Positions 25,476 to 33,485 of a DNA stretch of 64,000 bases are shown here, one piece after another. How positions within the stretch are numbered: the stretch's first letter is position 1; every line of letters begins with the position of its first letter. The DNA is from DATHTK01 sp035463295 (GTDB taxonomy: Bacteria > Actinomycetota > Rubrobacteria > Rubrobacterales > Rubrobacteraceae). Location: positions 24,953 through 88,952 of the forward strand of contig DATHTK010000094.1 of the NCBI GenBank assembly GCA_035463295.1, given 5' to 3'. Below the pieces are notes generated by a model. That model did not search any database. It was given only the letters and a program-made list of their open reading frames with translations, and had not been told where the DNA came from. Made by a program: the position numbers and the translations under genes.

Positions 25476-25924
25476 CCCTCTCCGAGAGAATACGGCGCGA
25501 CACGCGGGTCGCGATGAAAGAGCGGGACCGGGGCCGCGTGGGGGCGTTGAGGATGCTTGGCGCGGCGCTGCACAACGCCGAGATCGAGGCCGGGAGAGAG
25601 CTTACGGAGAACGAGGAGCAGACCATCCTGCGGCGGCAGCTCAAGCAGCGCGAGGAGTCGGCCGAGGCGTTCCGCAGGGCCGGGCGCGAGGAGCGGGCCG
25701 CCTCCGAGTCGGCCGAGGCCGAGATCGTGCGCAGCTACCTGCCGGAGCCGCTATCGGCGGAGGAGCTCGCGGGGATAGTAGACCGTGCGATCGGGGAGAC
25801 CGGCGCTTCCGGGATAAAGGACATGGGCGCCGTCATGGGACGCGCCATGGAACTCTCGGAGGGGCGCGCCGAGGGACGGGAGCTCGCCGCCCTCGTCAGA
25901 AAGAAGTTGCTCGCTGATGCCTGA
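25472..25924 (+). CDS. yqeY: GatB/YqeY domain protein
   Basis: 150 residues. Whole-length match in layout to YqeY: LSERIRRDTRVAMKERDRGR start, central RRQLKQREESAEAFRRAGRE, and the C-terminal tRNA-binding-like helical domain (GIKDMGAVMGRAMEL). The family shares the tail domain of GatB and may act in transamidation-linked tRNA quality control; the exact role is not established. GTG 25472 overlaps the HIT gene stop. Confidence 0.92.
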   Translation: MTLSERIRRDTRVAMKERDRGRVGALRMLGAALHNAEIEAGRELTENEEQTILRRQLKQREESAEAFRRAGREERAASESAEAEIVRSYLPEPLSAEELAGIVDRAIGETGASGIKDMGAVMGRAMELSEGRAEGRELAALVRKKLLADA

Positions 25925-25951
25925 CGCCCACATTCAAGAGAAGGAGTAAAG

Positions 25952-26920
25952 ACGGACGCCACGACGAAAAGCCAGGTAGAGGCAAAGCTCGTCATACCGC
26001 CGGGACGGATGCTCGACGTCTTTGGGGATCGCGACTCGGTTCTGAGGAGGGTCGAGGAGCTCGTGGAGTGCGAGGTCATCGTGCGGGGGAACGAGATCGT
26101 GTTGCGCGGTACCGAGGAGGCGGTGGAGCGGGCCGAGGCGGTCTTCGACGGGCTGGTCGCGCTCGCCGAGAAGGGACACCACCCGACGGCGGAGACCGCC
26201 GAGCGTCTCTACAAGATGGGCGACGGCGGGGACGGCCGGGAGGTGCTCGGCGACGTCATCCTCACGCACCGCGGGCGGCGAGTCTCGCCCAAGACCCGCA
26301 ACCAGAAGGCGTACACCGACGCCATTCGGGAGCATCAGATCGTCTTCGGGATCGGACCGGCCGGAACCGGAAAGACCTACCTGGCGGTGGCGCTCGCCGT
26401 GGACGCCATGAACCGGGGCGAGGTCTCAAGGATCATCCTGACCAGGCCGGCCGTCGAGGCGGGAGAGTCTCTGGGCTTTCTGCCGGGCGACGTGATGGCA
26501 AAGGTCGACCCGTACTTCCGTCCGCTCTACGACGCCCTCTACGAGATGATAGATCCGGCCAAGTTCCAGGGGCACCTCGAGAGGGGTATAATCGAGATAG
26601 CACCGCTGGCGTTCATGAGAGGCCGGACCCTGAACGATGCGTTCATCATCCTCGACGAGGCGCAGAACACGACGCCGCAGCAGATGAAGATGTTTCTGAC
26701 GCGCCTCGGTTTCGGTTCCAAGATGGTCATCACGGGCGACGTCACGCAGGTTGACCTGCCGAAGGGGCGCGTGAGCGGACTCGAGGACGCCCAGAGGACG
26801 CTCACCGGCGTGGAGGGCGTCGCCTTCGTAGGTTTGAGGCGCGACGACATCGTCCGCAGCGACCTCGTAATGCGCATAGTCGACGCATACGAGGGAGCGG
26901 GCGGCGAGGAAGAGGCGTAG
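25952..26920 (+). CDS. phoH: PhoH-like ATPase/RNase-associated protein, probable ACG start
   Basis: About 322 residues. N-terminal KH-like region (KLVIPPGRMLDVFGDRD), P-loop GIGPAGTGKTYLAVA near 135, Walker B FIILDEAQNTTPQQ near 230. The first canonical start, ATG 26009, falls inside the conserved N-terminal region. AAGGAG at 25941-25946 is followed, five bases later, by ACG 25952 in frame with no stop between, so ACG is probably the start (or an ATG that mutated). PhoH proteins of this type neighbour ybeY and era and are linked to RNA maturation. The next gene begins 20 bases downstream. Confidence 0.88.
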   Translation, partial: TDATTKSQVEAKLVIPPGRMLDVFGDRDSVLRRVEELVECEVIVRGNEIVLRGTEEAVERAEAVFDGLVALAEKGHHPTAETAERLYKMGDGGDGREVLGDVILTHRGRRVSPKTRNQKAYTDAIREHQIVFGIGPAGTGKTYLAVALAVDAMNRGEVSRIILTRPAVEAGESLGFLPGDVMAKVDPYFRPLYDALYEMIDPAKFQGHLERGIIEIAPLAFMRGRTLNDAFIILDEAQNTTPQQMKMFLTRLGFGSKMVITGDVTQVDLPKGRVSGLEDAQRTLTGVEGVAFVGLRRDDIVRSDLVMRIVDAYEGAGGEEEA

Positions 26921-26939
26921 GAGCCGCCACGAGGCCGCG

Positions 26940-28550
26940 ATGAGACTCAAACAAAAGATCGCAACGGCGCCCCGTGGGAGGCGCGTGGACGAGCTCCACC
27001 GGGCGCCGACGTGGTTCGAGCGCTTCCGCGCCTGGATCGAGAGCCTCCCCCGGGTCAGGCTCTACATCGCCCTTCTGCTCATAACCTGGCTCTGCCTCAC
27101 GCTCCTTATCGGTCTCGGTCCCCGGCCGCCGATAGAGCGCATCGTCGCCCAGGGTATCATCGAGCAGAGCGACCTGGCGCAGCTCGAGGCCGGAAAGCTC
27201 ATCCGCCAGACCGACCCCTTTATGACGCTCCTCGGGGTGGGCCTCGTGGTAGCGGTGGAGATGGGCATCACCTGGTACTTCCTGGAGCGCTTCGGGCAGC
27301 GTATTCTCAAGGTCAACACGGCGATCCGGCTTGTACTCGCCGCCTCGCTGACCATCCTCTTCACCGCGCTCGCGCGCTTCTTCCTCGAGCTCTCGTTCAA
27401 CGGCTACCTGACGCCGCTCGCGGGGCTCTCGATCATCGGGACGATGCTGCTCGGACCGAGGATCATGTTCCTGGTAGTCGTTATCACCGCGATCAACGTC
27501 GGGATCATGAGCGGCAATGACTTTCTGCTGACCTCGGTCCTCTTGCTCTCCTCCGGCTTCGCTATCTACACCGTGGTCCGGGTCGGTTCGCGCAGGCGGC
27601 TCCTCAAGGCCGGGCTCTTTATCACGCTGGTCACCGGGATGGTGTCGTTCGCGGTCGGGCTGGTCGGAGGCGCGGACCTCAGGGACTCCCTGTGGCAGGG
27701 CGTGCTCGGGCTCGGGAACGGTCTGCTCTCCCTCATGCTGGCGATGGTGCTACTCCCGCTGCTGGAGGACGCCTTCAACATCCTGACCCCCATGAAGCTC
27801 CTCGAGCTCTCGGACCCCGGAAACGAGCTGCTGCAGAAGCTTCTGCGCAAGGCGCCGGGCACCTTCTCCCACTCGATGCAGGTCGGCAACCTCGCCGAGA
27901 ACGCCGCAGAGCGCATCGGGGCCGACGCTCTACTCGCCCGCGTCGGAGCCTACTACCACGACATCGGCAAGATGGAACACCCGGCCTACTTTATCGAGAA
28001 CCAGATCGGCCAGATGAACCCGCACGCGAAGCTCTCCTCGGCGCTCTCGGCCAAGGTCATCAAACGCCACGTAAAGGACGGGCTCGAGATCGGGCGCGCC
28101 TGGGACCTTCCGCACGAGATCCTCGACATGATCGCCCAGCACCACGGCTCGACCAGGATCGAGTACTTCTACCGCAAGGCGCTGGAGAGCGCCGTGAACG
28201 GCGAGACCGTGCGGGAGTCGGACTTCCGCTACTCCAACGGCTTGCCCCGGAGCAAGGAGGCCGGCATCCTGATGCTCGCCGACGCCGTCGAGGCGACCGT
28301 CAAGGCCCTCCCGAAGCCCACACCGAAGCGGATCGAGGACGTCATCGCCGATACGGTCCGCAAGAAGATCGAGGACGGCCAGTTCGACGAGTGCGAGCTG
28401 ACGATGCGCGAGATCCACGCCGTCGGCGCAGCGATCCGCGAGGCGCTCATCGGCTTTCTCGGACCTCGCATCGAGTACCCCGAAGCGAACGGCGAAGGCT
28501 ACGCCGCGCCCAAGGCAGCCGCCCCGAAGGCGGACGGGAGCACCGCCTGA
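26940..28550 (+). CDS. pgpH: PgpH-type 7TM-HD phosphodiesterase without the large extracellular domain
   Basis: 536 residues. TM1 (about 42-60), then only about 35 residues before TM2, then six more transmembrane helices, then the cytosolic HD domain with HSMQVGNLAENAAERIG, YYHDIGKMEHP and QHHGSTRIEYF. In Listeria-type PgpH an extracellular 7TMR-HDED domain of more than 200 residues sits after TM1; here it is lacking. PgpH degrades c-di-AMP; that substrate is inferred from the family. The C-terminal 30 residues are Ala/Pro/Lys-rich. The stop overlaps the ybeY start (CTGA). Confidence 0.9.
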   Translation: MRLKQKIATAPRGRRVDELHRAPTWFERFRAWIESLPRVRLYIALLLITWLCLTLLIGLGPRPPIERIVAQGIIEQSDLAQLEAGKLIRQTDPFMTLLGVGLVVAVEMGITWYFLERFGQRILKVNTAIRLVLAASLTILFTALARFFLELSFNGYLTPLAGLSIIGTMLLGPRIMFLVVVITAINVGIMSGNDFLLTSVLLLSSGFAIYTVVRVGSRRRLLKAGLFITLVTGMVSFAVGLVGGADLRDSLWQGVLGLGNGLLSLMLAMVLLPLLEDAFNILTPMKLLELSDPGNELLQKLLRKAPGTFSHSMQVGNLAENAAERIGADALLARVGAYYHDIGKMEHPAYFIENQIGQMNPHAKLSSALSAKVIKRHVKDGLEIGRAWDLPHEILDMIAQHHGSTRIEYFYRKALESAVNGETVRESDFRYSNGLPRSKEAGILMLADAVEATVKALPKPTPKRIEDVIADTVRKKIEDGQFDECELTMREIHAVGAAIREALIGFLGPRIEYPEANGEGYAAPKAAAPKADGSTA

Positions 28551-28969
28551 CCTCGCGCCGGCCCACGCCCTTCGCCGTCGCGGTCCTCGACGAAGCAGGG
28601 TACGGCGGACTGGCCGGAGAGCGCGCTACGCGCCTGTGCGCCGCCGCCTTTACCTTACGGGACCTTGATCTCGAACGTCTCGGCGAACTCTCCGTGGTTC
28701 TCGTGGAGCCGGCGGTGGTCCGGGACCTCAACCGCAGGTTCAGAGGGAGGGACGAGCCGACCGACGTGCTCAGCTTCGAGGTGGATGGCCCCTACGGCGA
28801 GATGGTTGGCGAAATCGTGATCTGCCCCGCGTGCGCCGAGATGGGGGTGGAGGAACTTGTTGTCCACGGCGCCCTCCACCTGAGCGGGATGGACCACGGC
28901 GAAGACTTCGACGCGACCGAGATGGCCCGGACGCAGCGGACCGTGATGGAGGCGGTGCGTGGCGGCTAA
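28547..28969 (+). CDS. ybeY: Endoribonuclease YbeY, probable CTG start
   Basis: About 140 residues from CTG 28547. The zinc site HGALHLSGMDHGEDF (family pattern HGxLHLxGyDH) is near the end and the core DLNRRFRGRDEPTDVLSFEV is complete. YbeY matures 16S rRNA and controls ribosome quality. No ATG, GTG or TTG exists in frame until a GTG inside SVVLVEP, which would lose about 45 residues. CTG overlaps the preceding stop as CTGA and GGGAG lies seven bases upstream, matching the coupling style of this operon. Confidence 0.88.
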   Translation: MTSRRPTPFAVAVLDEAGYGGLAGERATRLCAAAFTLRDLDLERLGELSVVLVEPAVVRDLNRRFRGRDEPTDVLSFEVDGPYGEMVGEIVICPACAEMGVEELVVHGALHLSGMDHGEDFDATEMARTQRTVMEAVRGG

Positions 28970-29690
28970 GCAGCCCGAGAGAAAGGGCCAGCAGGGTGTG
29001 GCGCGCAGCTTCGAGCACGCCTATCGGGGTCTGATCTACGCTGTCCGCACCCAGCGCAATATGCGCTTCCACGTCGTGGTCGCGGCGCTCGTGCTGATCG
29101 CGAGCCTGCTCGTGGGGGTGAGCAAGCTGCAGCTCGCGATCCTCGTCCTGGTTATCGTTATGGTCTTCGTGACGGAGATGATCAACACGGCCCTGGAGTT
29201 CGCCGTGGACCTCGTCACCAGGGAGTATCGCCCTCTGGCGAAGCTCTCCAAGGACGTCTCGGCCGGCGCGGTCCTCGTCTCCAGCATCGGGGCGGTGCTG
29301 GTAGGGTACTTGATCCTGGCGGACAACTTCGGCCCGCTCTCGCTCGAGACGCTTGACGCGATTCGGCAAGGCCCCGCTCACCTGACGCTGGTCTCTCTCG
29401 GTGTGGTTACACTCCTCGTACTACTCGGAAAGGCGCTCACCCATTCACCCCACTCGTTCTACGGCGGCATGCCTTCGGGCCACGCGGCGGTGGCCTTCGC
29501 AGGGTGGGTGGCCGCGAGCTTTATAGCCGCGCAGGGTCGCTACGCCGGCCTGGTTTCGGTGATCACCCTTCTCATGGCTCTGCTCGTCTGCCAGAGCCGC
29601 GTCGAGAGCGGCACCCACAGCGTCTTCCAGGTCGCCGTCGGCGCCCTGATCGGCGTCCTGGTAACCGTCGCTACCTTCCAACTCTTGTGA
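28959..29690 (+). CDS. dgkA: Fusion of undecaprenol/diacylglycerol kinase and a PAP2-like domain
   Basis: 243 residues. The first half is DgkA-like: ARSFEHAYRGLIYAVRTQRN and EMINTALEFAVDLV, the kinase signature with its metal-binding Glu. The second half (about 130-243) is a PAP2 phosphatase fold with MPSGHAAVAFAGW and SRVESGTHSVFQV. The last PAP2 motif normally reads SRx5Hx3D; here Gln stands in place of the Asp, and the first motif (Kx6RP) is degenerate. So the kinase is likely active and the phosphatase part doubtful. Such a fusion could handle undecaprenyl phosphate recycling. GTG 28959 overlaps ybeY. Confidence 0.88.
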   Translation: MAAKQPERKGQQGVARSFEHAYRGLIYAVRTQRNMRFHVVVAALVLIASLLVGVSKLQLAILVLVIVMVFVTEMINTALEFAVDLVTREYRPLAKLSKDVSAGAVLVSSIGAVLVGYLILADNFGPLSLETLDAIRQGPAHLTLVSLGVVTLLVLLGKALTHSPHSFYGGMPSGHAAVAFAGWVAASFIAAQGRYAGLVSVITLLMALLVCQSRVESGTHSVFQVAVGALIGVLVTVATFQLL

Positions 29691-29701
29691 AAGGACCTGC
29701 C

Positions 29702-30091
29702 ATGGACCTACAAACCGCGATGGAGACCGCGCGGGCGGCATCCGAGAGGGCCTACGCCCCCTACAGCAATTTCCGCGTCGGTGCCGCGATTCTGACGGAG
29801 GGCGGCGCCCTCCACGCCGGCTGCAACGTCGAGAACGCCTCCTACGGCCTCAGCATCTGCGCCGAGCGAAACGCCGCCACCACCATGGCCCTAGCCGACC
29901 CGCAAGACCGCGAGATCCGGCTCGTCGCCGTCTACAGCCCCGACGCCTCACCGTGCTTTCCCTGCGGCGCCTGCCGCCAGGTCCTGCGCGAGTTCGGCTG
30001 CAAGGAGGTGGTAGTCGAGGACGACTCCGGCCCGCGCCGCTATCCTTTCGACGAGATCCTCCCGAACTCCTTCGGCCCGGAGCACCTGTGA
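29702..30091 (+). CDS. cdd: Cytidine deaminase
   Basis: 129 residues, the homotetrameric class length. YAPYSNFRVGAAILTEGG, CAERNAATTMAL (catalytic Glu and first zinc Cys) and CFPCGACRQVLREF (two zinc Cys). Converts cytidine or deoxycytidine to uridine. ATG 29702 has AAAGGA upstream. The stop overlaps the start of era as GTGA. It belongs to the ybeY-dgkA-cdd-era block common in Gram-positives. Confidence 0.96.
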   Translation: MDLQTAMETARAASERAYAPYSNFRVGAAILTEGGALHAGCNVENASYGLSICAERNAATTMALADPQDREIRLVAVYSPDASPCFPCGACRQVLREFGCKEVVVEDDSGPRRYPFDEILPNSFGPEHL

Positions 30092-31011
30092 CGGTCGGAC
30101 ACGTAGGGAACGTAGCCCAAACCGATTTCAGGAGCGGTTTCGTGGCGGTCGTCGGGCGGCCGAACGTCGGCAAGTCCACGCTCGTAAACCGGCTCGTGGG
30201 GCAGAAGGTCTCGATCACCTCCCCGCGCCCCCAGACGACCCGCGGTCCTATTCGCGGCGTCCGCACCGGCCCCGGCTACCAGGCGATCTTCGTCGATACC
30301 CCGGGCTCCCAGAAACCCCGCGATACCCTGCGCGCCCGGATGCAGCAGCAAGTCCTCGATAGCCTCTCCGAATCCGACGTCATCCTCTTTGTCCTCGACG
30401 CTACGCAGGCCGCAGGCGGACTAGGCCCCGGAGACCGCTATGTCGCCCGTCTCATAATCGAGGCCGGAACCCCCGCAATTGCCTGTATAAACAAGGTGGA
30501 CTTGCTCCGGACGCGGGACGAAGCGCTCCCGATCGCCGAGGCGGTCTCCGCACTCGACAAATGGCGGGAGATCTTTCCGATCAGCGCGGCGAGCGGCCTT
30601 AACGTCGAACCCCTCGCCGGGGCGGTCGTCGACCTCCTTCCTCCCGGCCCCCGCTACTTCCCAGACGAAACGGTCACCGACTACCCGGAGTCCCTGATCC
30701 TCGGGGAGTACGTGCGCGAGAAGGCGCTGAACGTCCTGCGCGAGGAGGTCCCTCACGCGGTTGCCGTCGAGATCGAAGAGGTCGAGCGCAAGGATAACGT
30801 TACCGTCGTCTACGCCACGATCTTCGTCGAGCGCGCGAGCCAGCGGATGATCGTGCTCGGCAAAGGCGGTAAGACAATCAAGCGGATCGGGACTGAAGCC
30901 CGTCGCGATGTCGAACGCCTGCTCGGCACTCGCATCTACCTCGATCTGAAGGTGAAGGTCAGGCCGGGATGGAGGAGCGACAAGAAGTTCCTGGAGCGGC
31001 TGGGGTTATAA
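30088..31011 (+). CDS. era: GTPase Era
   Basis: 307 residues. GTPase motifs GRPNVGKST (G1), DTPGSQ (G3) and NKVDLL (G4), then the C-terminal KH RNA-binding domain (VLGKGGKTIKRIGTEARRDV). Era binds the 3' end of 16S rRNA in 30S maturation. GTG 30088 is fixed by the cdd overlap. The stop codon lies inside a TATAAT (31007-31012), which could serve as -10 for deoC, but no -35 is seen. Confidence 0.97.
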   Translation: MTVGHVGNVAQTDFRSGFVAVVGRPNVGKSTLVNRLVGQKVSITSPRPQTTRGPIRGVRTGPGYQAIFVDTPGSQKPRDTLRARMQQQVLDSLSESDVILFVLDATQAAGGLGPGDRYVARLIIEAGTPAIACINKVDLLRTRDEALPIAEAVSALDKWREIFPISAASGLNVEPLAGAVVDLLPPGPRYFPDETVTDYPESLILGEYVREKALNVLREEVPHAVAVEIEEVERKDNVTVVYATIFVERASQRMIVLGKGGKTIKRIGTEARRDVERLLGTRIYLDLKVKVRPGWRSDKKFLERLGL

Positions 31012-31054
31012 TATCGGGCGTCGAGTTCGCTAGCGAAGTAGAGGGGTGCCGGCC

Positions 31055-31762
31055 GTGGCGATGAGGGTGCGCGAGTTCGCGAAGACGGTCGACCACACCC
31101 TACTCAAGCCGGACGCGAGAGAGAAGGACGTAGTGCGCCTCTGCGAGGAGGCCGCCCGGTACCACTTCGCTGCGGTGTGCGTACAACCGTGCTACGTCCG
31201 GCTCGCCGCTAGAGAGTTGAGGGGGGTCGACGTGAAGGTTGCTAGCGTGATCTCCTTCCCCTTCGGGGCGGACACGACCGCGGTCAAGGCCGCGGCCGTG
31301 CGCGACGCCATAACCGGCGGGGCCTCCGAGCTCGACCTCGTCATGAACATCTCGAGGTTCCTCTCCGGGGAGTTCGATTACGTCGCCGACGAGCTCTCGA
31401 GCCTCATGGGAGAGGTCAGCGCCGTCGCGATGAATAACGGTCTCAACGACGTTGTCGTCAAGGTCATCATCGAGACCGCCTATCTCTCGGACAAGATGAA
31501 ACGGCTCGCGACCCAGATAGTCGCCGCCAGCGGCGCGGATTTCGTCAAGACCTCGACCGGGTTCGGCCCCGCTGGCGCGACCCCCGAGGACGTGGCCCTG
31601 CTCAGGGCGGAGGCTCCGGAAGGCTTGGCCGTCAAGGCTTCGGGGGGCATCCGCACGCTCGACGACGCCCTGGAGATGCTCAACGCCGGCGCCTCGCGGC
31701 TCGGTATGAGCTCCAGCGTCGCGGTCATGGAGGAGGCCGAGGGTGGCGCTCTACAAGAGTAA
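31055..31762 (+). CDS. deoC: Deoxyribose-phosphate aldolase
   Basis: 235 residues from GTG 31055, which has GAGGGG eight bases upstream (GTG 31046 and ATG 31061 are alternatives). TIM-barrel aldolase motifs: DHTLLKPDA, the Schiff-base region VVKVIIETAYL, DFVKTSTGFG and VKASGGIRTLDDAL. It cleaves deoxyribose 5-phosphate to acetaldehyde and glyceraldehyde 3-phosphate. Sits between cdd/era and recO, consistent with nucleoside salvage. Its 3' end overlaps recO by 20 bases. Confidence 0.95.
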   Translation: MAMRVREFAKTVDHTLLKPDAREKDVVRLCEEAARYHFAAVCVQPCYVRLAARELRGVDVKVASVISFPFGADTTAVKAAAVRDAITGGASELDLVMNISRFLSGEFDYVADELSSLMGEVSAVAMNNGLNDVVVKVIIETAYLSDKMKRLATQIVAASGADFVKTSTGFGPAGATPEDVALLRAEAPEGLAVKASGGIRTLDDALEMLNAGASRLGMSSSVAVMEEAEGGALQE

Positions 31763-32501
31763 GGGGATCGTCCTCCGCTCGATCCGCTACGGTGAAGCCG
31801 ACCGCATCCTGGATCTCTACACTCGGGACGCGGGCCTGGTCTCCGCGATCGCCAAAGGCATCCGGCGCACGAAGTCCCGATTCGGCGCGCGTCTAGAACC
31901 GCTCTCTTGCGTGGACTTCGTCGCCTACCACGGCCGCACCCTCGACACGGTAACCCAGGCCGAAGTGCTGCGCAGCTTCCGCGGCGTTCGCGAGAACCTC
32001 GACCGTCTCGAAGCCGCCGCCGGCATGGTCGGAAGCGTGCGCGCCCTCTCGGGCGGGGACGAAGCCGACCGGCGCGTCTTCAACCTCCTCTACCACGGCC
32101 TCGACGCCCTGGAGAACCACGACTCCGGCCACGGAGCCGTCGAGGCAGCTTTCGGGCTGAAGCTCTCGATCCTCGCCGGCTACGCCCCCCAGCTCGACGC
32201 CTGCCTCGTCTGCGCCACCGACCTCGACGAGTCCGCAGAGCCCCTGTACTTCGCCCCCGACCTCGGCGGCCTCCTCTGCCCGGAGTGCAGGGCGACATCG
32301 ATCACCAGCGACGCCTTCCCACTCCCACCAGGGACGCTCGACAGGCTCCGGCTGCTCGTCGAAAACCCTATCCGCGAGGTCCCGGTGCACAACGGGCTCG
32401 GAGAGAGCGAGCTCCGCGTCGTCCGCTCTCACATCCTCGCCCACGCCCCCGGCACCGCCCTCGCCGCTTCCCGGCTCACGGGCGTCCGGCGTCCAGTGTG
32501 A
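31743..32501 (+). CDS. recO: DNA repair protein RecO
   Basis: 252 residues. N-terminal OB fold (YKSKGIVLRSIRYGEADRIL), helical middle, and a zinc finger with CLVCATDL and LLCPECRA. RecO loads RecA with RecR/RecF in gap repair. Start GTG 31743, overlapping deoC; the stop overlaps the next gene as GTGA. The era-recO neighbourhood is common. Confidence 0.94.
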   Translation: MALYKSKGIVLRSIRYGEADRILDLYTRDAGLVSAIAKGIRRTKSRFGARLEPLSCVDFVAYHGRTLDTVTQAEVLRSFRGVRENLDRLEAAAGMVGSVRALSGGDEADRRVFNLLYHGLDALENHDSGHGAVEAAFGLKLSILAGYAPQLDACLVCATDLDESAEPLYFAPDLGGLLCPECRATSITSDAFPLPPGTLDRLRLLVENPIREVPVHNGLGESELRVVRSHILAHAPGTALAASRLTGVRRPV

Positions 32502-33472
32502 GAGTGCCCGAGGCCGGCAAGCACCGCCCGACCGGGTGGGCCTGCGAGAAGAGCGCCGGGCGACTGAGGCCCGAGCCCCCCGACGGCGTCCGCAACGACT
32601 TCCAGCGCGACCGCGACCGCATCATCCACGCCAAGGCCTTCCGCCGGCTCATGCACAAGACCCAGGTCTTTATCTCCCCAGACGGGGACCACTTCCGCAC
32701 CCGCCTGACCCATACCCTCGAGATGATGCAGGTAGCACGCACCATAGCGCGCGCCCTCCAGCTCAACGAAGACCTCACCGAGGCTATAGCCCTCGGCCAT
32801 GACCTCGGCCACACACCCTTCGGTCACACCGGCGAAGAGGCCCTCGCCCTCGCCCTCGCCCCGCACGGACGAAGCTTCCGACATAACGAACACTCCCTGC
32901 GGGTGGTAGACCATCTCGAGAGAGAAGGGGACGGTCTGAACCTCACGTTAGAGGTGAGAGACGGGATCCTCAACCATACGGGCAAAGGTTATCCATCTAC
33001 TCGGGAAGGTGAGATCGTGCGCATAGCGGACCGCATTGCGTACGTGAACCACGATATGGACGATGCGTTACGGGCGGGGACCATCTCGTGGGAGGACGTG
33101 CCGGAGGGGCCGATCTCGCTTCTCGGGGAGAAGATGAGCGCGCGGATAGACACGCTGGTGCGAGACATGATCTCGACCTCGCGGGACCGGGGGGAGATTT
33201 CGCTCTCCGGGCCGGTCTACGACGCTCTGATGGAGCTGAGGACCTGGCTCTTCCGCCACGTCTACAACAACCCCGGATCCCGAGAGAACGCGAAGGCGGC
33301 CGGGGTGGTAACCGCCCTCTTCGAGTACTACCTGGCCCATCCGGAGGAGCGTGTCGGGAGTGGCCGGGACCCGGTGCTCGAGACCGTGGACTTCGTGGCC
33401 GGGATGACCGACCGTTACGCTATCGCGACCTACCGGCGGCTCTTCCTGCCGCGGGGCGACGCCTATGCGTAG
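32498..33472 (+). CDS. dgt: dGTPase-like HD hydrolase
   Basis: 324 residues, the shorter Dgt-like type. NDFQRDRDRIIHAKAFRRLM and KTQVF at the front, metal-binding HTLEMMQVARTIAR and GHDLGHTPFGHTGEEAL. Hydrolyses dNTPs to deoxynucleoside and triphosphate, or regulates dNTP pools. GTG 32498 overlaps the recO stop. In many actinobacteria dgt lies directly upstream of dnaG; here ppc has been placed between them on the other strand. Confidence 0.94.
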   Translation: MRVPEAGKHRPTGWACEKSAGRLRPEPPDGVRNDFQRDRDRIIHAKAFRRLMHKTQVFISPDGDHFRTRLTHTLEMMQVARTIARALQLNEDLTEAIALGHDLGHTPFGHTGEEALALALAPHGRSFRHNEHSLRVVDHLEREGDGLNLTLEVRDGILNHTGKGYPSTREGEIVRIADRIAYVNHDMDDALRAGTISWEDVPEGPISLLGEKMSARIDTLVRDMISTSRDRGEISLSGPVYDALMELRTWLFRHVYNNPGSRENAKAAGVVTALFEYYLAHPEERVGSGRDPVLETVDFVAGMTDRYAIATYRRLFLPRGDAYA

Positions 33473-33485
33473 CGGCCGCTTACGG

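Noticed and set aside
31007..31012. TATAAT before deoC as a full promoter
   Set aside because: The -10 is consensus but it is the end of era and no -35 hexamer lies at 16-18 bases.
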